Source: Steromphala cineraria (lineage: Eukaryota > Mollusca > Gastropoda > Trochida > Trochidae). Taken from it: a DNA stretch of 64,000 bases. Below are positions 1-11,800 of this stretch, one piece after another (the stretch's first letter is position 1; each line of letters begins with the position of its first letter). Under the pieces are notes generated by a model. The model was not told the DNA's origin. It searched no databases and was given only the letters and a program-made list of their open reading frames with translations. Where the stretch lies: positions 78,395,338 to 78,459,337 of the forward strand of contig OU744720.1 in assembly GCA_916613615.1 (NCBI GenBank), given 5' to 3'. A program made the translations under genes and the position numbers.

Positions 1-533
1 TATATCGGTGTATTTGGCTAGTCAGAATGTTTGTGGGCTAGTGCTTTCAGGAATGCACTAGCCTAAATGGCCAGTACCCCAATAGTACTAGTTTCTACCC
101 CTGAATACCTGTAATTCAATTAACAATGACATTAGATTGATTGTTTATTGTAATTGTATTGTTAATTTGTAGGCAATTGCACTAGATTAGAAATTAACAC
201 TAGATTAGACACCCAATAACCACTTGTGTTGTTTCAACGGAATAATGACTCAACGTTATCCTCTGTCTGGAAGCGGAACGGAACTTTTACTTCCAAATAA
301 ATTGATTATGTGGATTATGTGATGTTATCATGTAAATATCATATAAATAAAAATATCAAGAAAAAAAGAATAACAACAAACAAAAGTTATTAACATTTAA
401 TGGAAATGCTTACATAGAAATAGAAACTTCTACAAACATTTTTCACTTTAATTAGTTCAATCTAACATACAGATCTTATTTTCAGTATTTATTAGTGCAA
501 TGGCTGCATAACTTTTTAGTATGATGGTATTAT
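1..533. other. AT-rich sequence with no gene seen
   Basis: No exon, RNA or clear repeat boundary was recognised. It could be intron or 5' flank of the HMG-CoA lyase gene, whose first exons must lie further left. Confidence 0.4.
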
Positions 534-920
534 TAGTGGTGTTCCGATTAATCGATTTGGTCGCGCATTGGTCGGTTGACCCATTTGACCACATAATCGA
601 TTACAACTTTCTGTAATCGATTTAATCGATTACTGATAAAAATCAAGATGTTTTTGCAGTAATTGTCAGTAATATTACTAAAAGAATGATTCTGATTGAT
701 TTCATTACTAAAACATGTTATTTTTGTTTTCCAAATATAGGATCAAGTGAAAATGCAAGCAAGAAAGTAGAAAACTTATTTTTTAAACTTTTCCACCCTT
801 ATGAAGGAATCAATCTTAGACACCCAAATGCAACTACATGTAACCGATTATTAATCGATCATCGATTGGTTACCTCCAACTGATGATCGATTGCAAAATT
901 TCAACCGATTCCCAACACTA
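534..920. mobile_element. hAT-type MITE with 8-bp target duplication
   Basis: The ends are inverted copies: TAGTGGTGTTCCGAT on the left and the complement of TAGTGTTGGGAATCGG on the right. The same 8 bp, GGTATTAT, flanks both sides (526-533 and 921-928). The interior has repeated ATCGATTA motifs and no transposase frame. An 8-bp duplication with TAGTG-type ends is typical of non-autonomous hAT elements. The superfamily call is inference from end structure; the boundaries are read directly. Confidence 0.8.
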
Positions 921-2097
921 GGTATTATCAATATGTCTCAAAAGCCTACAGCACTCACCGCTAAATCTGTCTACGAAACCACCGTAAGTAATGTCTACAA
1001 ACCAGTTGTGTCTACGAATTCACATACACCCCCTGCATAAGAGCTTGACTTATTTGTCATTCTTTTCTATTTGCAAATAGTCTTGTTTCTATATTTCAAT
1101 AATAATTTCATGCATTTAATCAGTTTCAACACAAACTCCAAAATATGTGTCCAGCAGACAAGAGTCGGTGTCTATGATCCAAAGCCGACTTAATCACTTA
1201 CAGTTCCCAACTTTTTTCAGGAAGGATTTTGCTTGCTAGAAATAACCAAAACATCAACCGTTAACTTTAATTTAGACATGGATGGAACGAGGAACTCTTT
1301 AGCTTCTTTGTGTCTGACTACTTTCTCAACTTGCCATCTTTTTTCATGATTATTCAGCTTTATATAAGTCATTACTTTCCCCATTTTTTTGGACAAATGA
1401 CAACCAATATTGTTGAAAAATCAAGAATATATTTTCAAAGATGAGATGATATGGTCTGTTTTTTTTTCTCTTGAGACGAAATCCATCCTTTGTATAGGCA
1501 TTGCACATAAAATTGTCAGCCTCAGCTTTGCTTTACTTTCTAGTCACTTTGTTTTCATTAAACATCCACTAACCTTGACTTTACCACTTCTCAATTTTTG
1601 TTCACAGATTTTTCAACAAAATATAAACTGACCTGATTCTTGTTAATTTGTCCAATAAACACCTTTAATTAGCCTTTCATTAAAACAGAGTAATTATCGG
1701 AACCCACCTAGGTTAGGGGCCATAATTTGATAAAACTCACATGGGTGTGACGTAGTAAACAGACTATACAAAGTAACGCATCATTATTTTAACTGATATA
1801 CCGCCTAAATAATTGTTTAATTACCATTGATGTGGATATCTTTTTTACACCAATTGCTTACTAGTGTTACATCGTCAAATGATTTATCTAACTGAGTGGA
1901 AAGGATTTCTGAAAATCGTTAATTATTGTTTTTTTTCTGTGGTATTGTTACGATAGATGCATAGATAACGAGGCTGATTCTGTTTATGATGTCAAGGGGG
2001 CGTTACCAGTCATGCATTCACTGGTTTGTGAACAGATAGGTCTAAGTAGCCCATCAAAAGTGGCTTTCAAAAACGGCTTTCATTACCTAACTGAACA
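921..2097. other. Noncoding stretch, nothing recognised
   Basis: About 1.2 kb of AT-rich DNA. I searched for the missing HMG-CoA lyase exon encoding the VGPRDGLQNE region and did not find it here. It is probably intron. Confidence 0.4.
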
Positions 2098-2099
2098 TA

Positions 2100-2289
2100 C
2101 AGTAGAACTCGGATATAACGACCTCCAAGGGACCAAAGAATTTAGTTCGTTATATCCGGTGTTCGCTATATCCGGTGGTCACTATACGCATATAATTTTA
2201 ATGATATTTTATAGGGAAGGGACTTGAATTTTTTTCCGCTATATCCGAGTGTTCGCTATATCCGTGTTCGCTATATCCGTTTTCTACTG
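2100..2289. mobile_element. TA-flanked MITE (Tc1/mariner, pogo-like)
   Basis: It begins CAGTAGAACTCGGATATA and ends with the inverted counterpart TATATCCGTTTTCTACTG, flanked by TA at 2098-2099 and 2290-2291. Inside are several copies of the motif TTCGCTATATCCG. The short length, TIRs and TA duplication indicate a non-autonomous Tc1/mariner-type element, most like pogo/Tigger by its CAGTNGAA end. There is no coding capacity. Confidence 0.75.
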
Positions 2290-2714
2290 TATTTGAGTAG
2301 CATCCTTTGACGCACTATACAATATTGTAATCAGACTTCCATATATTCCAAAGAAAATAGTGAAATACTTTTCGCATCCCTCTTAACTTTTGAAAATTAA
2401 TTTGTAGTTTGTCATACAAATGAATTAAACTGTTGTATCTCATTTTATTCATATCTCTATCCCTGGTAGTAGAAATGAGTCATTTTATATATTTTTGAGT
2501 GTGAAATAACATATCAAAGGTAGGCTTTGTTTATAGACAAAGAAAGATACAAACTGGTGCCTCTTTTAAATAACAATTTTAGAATTTAATCCTTGTTTAA
2601 ACCGGTTGTAATTGGCATTGATATGGACTATTTCGTCTATTTGTGTCATGCAGGTCAAAGTTGATTATTGATCTTTGTGAATTATGGTAAAAATGGTTTC
2701 TAACTTTCATTCAG

Positions 2715-2822
2715 ACTGTCGTCCCCACCGAGACAAAAGTTGAGTTTGTCAACCGTTTGTCTGAAGCAGGTTTGCCAGTCATCGAGGTTACCAGCTTTGT
2801 CTCCCCAAAATGGGTCCCGCAG
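2715..2822 (+). CDS. HMGCL: HMGCL exon: VPTETKVEF to PKWVPQ
   Basis: 36 codons, phase 0 at both ends. The acceptor is ttcattcag and the donor is gtatgt. It encodes the strand [15 protein letters not shown], which carries the conserved Glu of the TIM-barrel active site. Confidence 0.93.
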
Positions 2823-5800
2823 GTATGTTTAATAAACCTCCTTTCCTTAAAGGGACAGTATTATCGGGGTATTTATTGTGGAAATGAAATTCTTTGGGAC
2901 ATTTCAGTTTATGCATATAATGCTATAAGTACATGATAATATCACAACCAAGTTGAAACATGTTACTAGGGGTAACATTTTGTTTGTTTATGTTAAAAAC
3001 TTAATAAAGAAGAGCACACAGGCGAATTTGGTTTCCTCAAAAATACACTGATAGGACTGTCCCTTCAGTGACCTCTTGATATTGCCAGCTACTTATCGTC
3101 ATGAATTTTCTTAAAACATGGAGATTAAATCATAACCCGTTATTCTGAATGTGATTTTGATCAAACAAGTTACAACAGTATATGTTTGAGTAAGCATTAG
3201 AGGAAAAGTACAAATGATTTGTATGGATAGCAGCATGTAAATCCAATGAAGGATATAGGTTTAAATGTTCATACATGATAAATAGGAATATGTTTATGTT
3301 ATGTACAGATGTCAGATCATACATATGTGATTATGATAAGTAGGAATATTTATCATGTGTGTACAGATGTACGGGTAAGATCATACATATGTGATAAATA
3401 GGAAGGGTTATGTTTTGTACAGATGTCAAATCACACGTATGTGATAAATATGAATGTTTATGATTTGTACAGATATCAAATAACACATATGTGATAAATA
3501 GGAATGTTTATGATTTGTACAGATATCAAATCACACATATGTGATAAATATGAATGTTTATGATTTGTACAGATATCAAATCACACATATGTCATAAATA
3601 GGAATGTTTCTGATTTGTACAGATGTCAAATCACACATATGTGATAAATATGAATGTTTATGATTTGTACAGATATCAAATCACACATATGTGATAAATA
3701 GGAATGTTAATGGTTTGTACAGACATCAAATCACACATATATGTGATAAATAGAAATGTTTCTGTTCCCCCCAGATGTCCGATCATACAGAAGTCATGCA
3801 GGCCATCAAGAGACGGGACGGGGTAGTGTATTCAGTGCTCACACCTAATCTCAAGGGTTTTCAGTCAGCGGTAAGACTCAGTTGTTACAGTCCTTCTTCT
3901 TGTGGTGTTTGTCTGTAGAATTTATTTATTCCTTGATCATCCTGCTATATCAGCGATTATGTCTCTCCGTTATGCTACAACCTATCCCCTGATATCCTGC
4001 TATGGTATTCTGCCTTATTGCTGACAGGTGGTTACTCAGCGCTATTTATAGCCTGTCTGTTTTCAGTCAAACTATTTTGAACTCCATACATTGTTGTCTA
4101 GTGACGTCGCTCGTGGAAATCTAAGAGAGCACAGTTTAGAGCTTAGCGGGAGCCTGCAATGAGACTTCAGATTTATTATCTTATAGCACTCCCATTGGTT
4201 GATTTGAATCACACAGTGAGCATGCGGAACGAAGCCAAGAAACCAGTTGCCGCTATCGCTGAAAGGGCATTATTTGATTGGCTTGCTATATATAGCGATA
4301 TGGCAGAATACCATAGCAGGATATCAGGGGATAGGTTGTAGCATAACGCGGAGACATATCCGCTGATGTAGCAGGATGTTCCTTGATATACATTGAAAGT
4401 TGGTCTCAATTAAATGGTAACATTTACATTTTCAAAGCATTTATCTGTTCTCAGATAAAGTAATCTGGTTTGTTAATGTTTAGGAAGAGATTTTAATTCT
4501 TCTTTTTTGTACTCTGTTGGTATAGATCTACTATCTTAAACAATTTAAATGAACAATATTTTGACAGATTTGAACAATATTTTTGACAGATTGCTGCCCA
4601 TGCTGATGAAGTAGCTATATTTGGAGCAGCATCAGAATCTTTCAGCAAGTAAGAAGTTAACCAATCATCAAATGTGACAGTGCAATTGAACATTTTGTAT
4701 GTTTTTGTCCTATCAGCTTTCAGGCCACGATCTCGTTTGTAAGGAAAATGTCACAAGAAACGCTGTACTTTCATTGATTTACTTTTTATTGAAAAAACCT
4801 GAATGTAATAATAGAATATCCACACATTTATAATTATTATAAATGCTTAAAATAAACAGAATACCCTGGTAATGCAGGGCTTTTCACTTTTGTAGCACTG
4901 ATAAATGGCTATACTTCTCATTGTTGTTTTTATTCTGAATCTGTGCTCTATGCTATCAAGTTATTATATATATGAATTAACAAAACTTTTACCACCTGTA
5001 ACATGTTTAAACTAGGTTGTGTAATATTGATTCATAACATATTATGCATGAACATGGATGACCCCTTTCATTTTTTTTCCACAAGAAATACCCTGATAGG
5101 ATTTTCCTTTAAATAGGTTTCCAGATTTTCACTATTGGTCAACATGTCAAAGAAAAATAAAGGATTTCTGTAACCATGTTCTGTTACCATTTCGTAACCA
5201 TGTTAAAATCCTTTACAATGGTGATATTTCAAGTGAATCATTTGATGCAGGAAGAACATCAACTGTTCTATCGCTGACAGTCTGAAGAGGTTCGAGGAAG
5301 TAGCAGCAGCAGCCAAGCAGCAAAACATTCCTGTCCGAGGGTGAGACAACCTCTTCTGCAGGGCATAATTTGTGCTTAACTCCATCACTTACTTTTGTTA
5401 TATTTGTGCCAGTTCTTCAACTTGCTGTACCCTGACTTGGTAGTCACATACGAACCTGCTGTTCCATAATTGTAAAGTTTTGATAATATAGATACATTGA
5501 GAACCCTGATACTTTATCTAACGATATATTTATCATGTTACAATGTCTGTATTGTGATACATATTGTCCTTAAAATACCCTGAAAGATGTGTATTGTTAT
5601 ATGTATCATATCGATTGGTATGGATTGGAATGTGATACGAATCGAATTGGGACATGTCTGTATTATCACAACTCTACCAACTTGTTAGTCAAATCTGAAA
5701 GGTAAGAAGGTTACAATCATTTAGGATGATGCAGTATGATATGTTATAGATGAGAGGAAGGGTTGAATAAGCTATTGAGACTGGAATGAGTGATGCTTAA

Positions 5801-8800
5801 GGAGGATGTGGAGGCTTCTGGGCTACAGTCAATAGAAAATACTTTTAGTTTTGGTGATTTGAAATTTCAAGACCAACAACTAATTGATGTTTTAAGATAG
5901 ATAAACTCCTTATAAGAAACAATGGAAATAACACATCCAATTCAATTTGTCTCCCTTGATTCAGCATTACCACGATATCCCAGGGCCCCCTTTCACAAAA
6001 CAACCTTTACTAAGGTTAACCTTAACTCCCATACTTTATCATTGCACTAAGGTTACATTATATCTTACAATCACCTTAGGGCTTTGTGAAAGAGACCCTG
6101 GTAATATTTTCTTGTATGTTTATGGACAATGTTTACTTATTTAGTCATATTTTTCACACCAATTGTTTCGGAGTCAGATGAAGGGCTGTCAGAAAAATCT
6201 TCATCACCATTCAAGGAATAATTTCATCACCTTCCTTTCCTGCCCTTGCTAGGTATGTGTCGTGTGTTCTGGGCTGCCCATATGAGAAGGAAGTTCCTGC
6301 AGAGAAAGTAGCAGAGGTACGTCTAGTCTAGCAATATCACAGAAACATCTGTGCTTCGAATGGATGTCCATATGTGTGTCAAGATGTTTGCTTTTACAAA
6401 ATTCCAATCCCATTTACAAAGAGATTTGTTCAAATTCAAAACAAATTGAACTTATTAACTCTAATAAAAAGCTTTTGCCATCTTCATGAATGCAGGGTTA
6501 GGAAAGGCATTGTCCAGATCATTTAGCACATTAGACTAATGACGAATCCAAATTTATTGTTTAACATTGATATGATGAACAATGGCTTATTTGAAATTCA
6601 GAAAATTATCAAAATCCTGAAATGGACCATTGAAAAAGATGTCTTTCCCGATCTCTTTGAATGGTTTGTCTTCTTTTCATTTACCATATTCAATGATTGC
6701 AGGTAGCCCGAAGCCTGTTAGATATGGGATGTTACGAGATATCGCTGGGTGACACGATCGGTGTGGGGACGCCGGGGGGGATGAGGCACCTTCTCAAGGT
6801 CGTTGGCCAACAGGTCCCTATGGACAAGCTGGCTGTCCACTGTCACGACACATATGGACAGGCACTTGCTAATATACTTGCAGCACTGCAGGTATGTGCA
6901 CGCTGAGTTGATCTTTGACATGAGATACTGATTAATTACATGTATGATAATAATTGATAATAAATAGAAAATTAGAAATGTCTGATTTTCCCAAATGGAA
7001 ATATCAGCAAGGTGTGATTGTATTTTATTACTCGCCCGTGTAAGATACCTCAGTGTAATATTTATACGACAATATTAAACTAGTGTAATAGTACAATGCA
7101 AGGATGACGTCATAGAAGTGTGTTGTTGTGACGTCACAATGTAAGCGCGCCGTCATAATGGTTGTGGGTCGCGAAAATGTTAGTTCTTAACTTACCTTAC
7201 CTTAGAGTTGCATGTTCCTATGCTTACCGACCAAAGATTGAACCTCGTGTTGACGGGGCTATCTTCTATATGAACCAAGTAGTGATACGGGAAGTGACCC
7301 GACAATACGGGCAGGTACACCGGAAGGTAGTACTCAATCACGTGATAACCAAAATCTCGCACTTTTTTCCTTTGGTCCGTATCGTACGGACCTCGTGTAT
7401 GATATTGTGTGTTTTTGTACTTTCAGATATTTTGATTATTGGTATGTATTCACATTGCTATCTTCTACCAAGTATATTATTCAATTATTCACACCTACCT
7501 TTTCGTCGCGTTTTTTCTTCTCGTCTGGAAAATGCCTTCTCGAGGTTATTTTTCCTTCTCGACTTGTAATTTTTGCTTCTTCGCATTCTTAAACGCGTCG
7601 TTATTCCTTTTCTTACGTTTTCCCTGCATTTCTGCACTGTTTACGTTTGATTTGTTCTACTTTCCCCCTTGAAATGTTTTTTTCTCGCATTTCGTAATGG
7701 CGGTGTTTGCTTGACAGCGTGGTGTCGTCAAGCGGTTTGTTGTCGTTAATGGACGTTTTGTGGTTTTTTTCACAAATAATGTTCTTTTAAGCACCCCTTT
7801 ATACTTTACATGCCCCTTACGTTATGTATTGTTATAAAATTGCTTTTTGGGCTCTTGCAAAAGGTTTTTTCGTTTTTTACGACATTCCCCTTGTTAGTCG
7901 ACTGTTTCGACTTTCCCCTGTGTTTCACTTGTTATTTCACCCACTTTGTGTTTTAACATGTGTTCTCTTTGGCTTTATATTATGCTTACTCCCCTTTTTG
8001 CTTAAACATTACCTTAGGTAATCTCTTTAGCAAATTTTTCATGTGTAAGCAATTTATTGTATGCATTTACATTAAATTTTCACTTTGTAAATGTTATGTT
8101 TTCTTACTTTTTACCTTTGTCTTACGCTTCTCGCGTAGGTTTTGAGGTAAAAATGTCTATTCTCTCTTCCAAATGTTTTATGACATATACCCATGTTAAA
8201 AATATGTATGTCTAATCTTTGTTAGAGTTTTCCTTGGTGTTTTGCAGACTTCATATGAGAGTGTATTGTGTGCGCTGCAAATCGCAAAAGTCGGCGAAGG
8301 ACCCCCACAAGCTCTGCCCTGATTGCCTGAGCAACCGGCCCTGTTCCGACTCCTCGAAGTGTTCTGAGTGCTCCTCCCTGTCTCCTACAGCCTTCAAGCG
8401 CTACACCTCTGTAGTCCGCAAGCGGTTCTCCCAGAGAGCACTTAGGATGTCTGCCGACAACACTGAGAGATCTACCCCCCCTCGTGAGGTTCCCCCTCTC
8501 CCTTCAGGGAGTGCTGATGATCCTCCTCCAGTTGTACCTGTCCCCCCCGTTGTGGAGAATCCACCCGTGGTCGTACCTCCTCTGATGTGTCCCCAGATGT
8601 CCGACCCTCGTCTCCCGGGCCTCCTCCAAGCGCTCCTCAATCGTCAGGACCTACAACGGAGCTCCAAGTCGGTTGACAGAACCTCCAAGCGTTCTTCGAC
8701 CTCCACGTCTCCAGTAGACAAGCGTAGGGGCCGCTCGCCTTCACCCCGACGACCCTCCCGGCGCTCCTCTCGACGCTCCGGACGTTCTCCTCGGCGCTCC

Positions 8801-11800
8801 TCGTCGTCTCGACGCTCACCTCGGCGCTCCTCTTCACCTCAGCGCTCCCCTGGGCGCTCGCCTCGACGCTCCCCGCCGTCCCGACGCTCACCTCGGCGCT
8901 CCTCGTCGTCCCGGCGCTCACCTCGGCGCTCCTCGTCGGTTCGGCGCTCACCTCGGCGCTCCCCGCCTTCCCGGCGCCCTTCTCGGCGCTCCTCTAAGTC
9001 TCGACGCACCTCCAAGGATCGCTCCCGCTCTCGTTCGCGCTCCCCCCTTCGGAATAAGCGTCAGACTTCTCCTCCTAAGAAGACTCAGGATGGTAATCCT
9101 CCTCCTCCTCCTCCTGAGCGTCCCTCTAGGCGTTCGACTCGTACCTCCAGAAGTCCTTCGCCGGGTACCTCGTCCAAGCGTACTCCTCCTCCGTCCCCTG
9201 GGCGTCACAGTCACCCCTCCGTCACACCTTCTCCTCGGGGACGCACCGTTTCTTCCTCCAGGAAGTTTAGAACACCTGAGCGATCCCCTGAGTCGACCAA
9301 GACCCTGAACCCGGTCACTCCTAGATCCAAGAAGAAGTTCCCTTCTACGCCAAGACGTCACTCGAGATCTCGCTCCCCTATTCGACGATCATCGAGAGAC
9401 CTAGCTGACCAGTCTGACATAGTGGAGGATGACGAGGAGGAAGACGGTCCCACGCATCTTAATCTTAACCAGGTCTTTGACTGGATAGCAGACCGCCTAG
9501 TCAACTGCCCCTCTCCAGGCCCAGGAGTGCCTCGACACACGGCCATGTGGTCTGAACCCTCACTCCTGATACCACCCCACTCTTTGGTCTTGGACGCGAT
9601 GTCATCCCTGGACGAGGATTTTAAGAAACTCTCCCTTAATCCCTCCTTCAAGGCAGCCAAGAATTCGGGCCACTTTTATAAAATCCACTCACTGGACTTC
9701 GCCGACAGCGCTGCTGCACAGGACGAGTCAGTGGGCCGCCTATCCACGGCTTCTCAACAGCAGTTCAAGGTGACGGACTCGAAGTTGGTGTCCATCGATA
9801 CGGAGCTCCGTAGGACTCTCAAGCCTATCTCGGCCTTGGCCTCCGCTACTGATGCCATCTTACAGGATTTAACGGAGGAGAACCCGTCCAGACTTCATCA
9901 TCTCTCCACGATGATGAGATGGCAGGCCAGGACCTTGGGTGACGTAGTCGACCACCTACGCTCGGCTATGGCTAATGTGCTTACCATCCGCCGCACGGGA
10001 CTCCTGGACCCCTGTAACTGGAGTGATGAATTCAGGAAGACGCTGATGAGAGCTCCGTTCACCTCTTCTACAGTCTTCGCCGGCCTCATCCCAGAGGTTT
10101 ACAAGGAGCACGCGTCTCTCACCCAGACGGAGGTCACACTGTCGGGGATTCGTGCTCTCAACACGGCCATCAATTTTAACACCACCCGGCCCAAATTCAA
10201 CTATATTCCTAGGAGGAACTCAGTCAAGGGCGCCCAGAAGTCTCGTGGCAGAGGGAGACAGTCTGGTGGTCAACAGCAACAACAGCAACAACATCAGCCC
10301 CGGAATGGACCCAAGACACCTGGTGGGCCCAAGTTCCGAAACTACAAGCGCCGTTGAAGCTGTGGGAACTCACGACTGGGATCTCCCGCCCCCAGTCGTC
10401 CCTATCCACCCTACCCCCGTAGGCGGGAGACTCGGGATCTTCTGGCCCAACTGGACAATACTAGAAGATCCCTTCGTGATGGACATACTCAAGACAGGTT
10501 TCAAGTTGCCAATGACCTCGTCTCCGCCCCTGACCAACCTGCCCCGGTCACGCGTGTACCCGCAAGCCCTTCATGCTCAACTACTCACGAATATCAACAT
10601 TCTGTTAGAGAAGAGGGCCATAGAAAGAGTGCTAGAACCCAGCGACGCCCCAGGGTTCTACTCTCCCATCTTCCTTGTCTCCAAGAAGAACTCGGACAAG
10701 TTGAGGATGATCCACAACCTCGCGGTCTTCAACGAACGTTACTTGGAGAGACCGCCCCACTTCAGGATGGTGTCCTTGGAGCAGCTGCGTTACCAACTAC
10801 AGTCCCAGGACTGGATGGTCAGCCTCGATCTCCAGGACGCCTACCTTCACGTCCCAATCTTCGAACCTCATCGGAAGTACCTGAGGTTCGTGATAGATCA
10901 AAGGCACTACCAGTGGAGGGTCCTGCCATTTGGAATTTCTACGGCCCCGTGGTTGTTCACCAGAATCACGGCTCCCATTGTGAAGTTCCTTCACCTCCGG
11001 GGGATCCGGTTCGACCCCTACATAGACGACTGTCTCATGAGTCACGCCTCGTCTGCTCTTCTACACAGACAGACGGTGTTCGTCCAAAGGCTTCTGGCGC
11101 AGCTGGGTTGGCTTGTCAACGCAGAGAAGTCATCCTTGACCCCGTCTCAACAGCTGACCTTCATCGGCGGACTTTTTCAGACGGATCGGGCTCGGCTGAC
11201 TGTCCCACAAGACAGGTGGATCAAGATCTCGACCTTCGTCCCTCAAGCACTAAGGGAACCTCTGAAACTCAGGGATTGGCAGTCGCTGTTGGGTCTGTTA
11301 ACCTCTGCTCAAGATCTCACCCTCAGAGGAAGACTAATGCTGAGACCACTGCAGAACTTCCTCAAGCCTCGTATCGTTGCAGACGACATCAGGTCCGAGT
11401 TCGAGCTCCCCCCTCATCTCCATCAGTTTCTGGAGTGGTGGACGATCCAGTCGAACGTTTGCGGCGGCGTCTCTTTGATCGAGTTCGCCCCCAATCAACA
11501 GCTGTTCGTGGATGCGTCCCTTCAGGGGTGGGGAGCTCACTTCAACGATCTCACAGTCTCAGGGGTTTGGGAGGACAACCAGAGCTCCTGGCACATAAAC
11601 CACCTGGAGATGCAAGCTGCAGTGTTGGCGGTACAACACTGGATTCGTCTACTGCGAGGGTCTCGTCTCCTGTTGATGTCCGTCAATTCCACAGTAGTCT
11701 ACCTGATCAACTACCAGGGGACTACAGGGTCAAGAAGACTTCTGGACCTTACGTTTCAGTTGTTTCGTCTAGCGGACGACAACGACTTAGAAGTACGTGC

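Noticed and set aside
1..2714. Search for the missing 5' HMGCL exons
   Set aside because: No sequence encoding the conserved VGPRDGLQNE stretch or a transit peptide was found. They must lie outside the window.
7162..7672. Open frames over the DIRS left ITR and leader
   Set aside because: The same peptide appears in reverse at the right ITR because the ITRs are identical. There is no protein signature.
8401..9660. Antisense open frames across the DIRS Gag
   Set aside because: High GC and Arg-Ser codon bias leave the antisense strand open. The sense frame has the cysteine cluster and the expected position.
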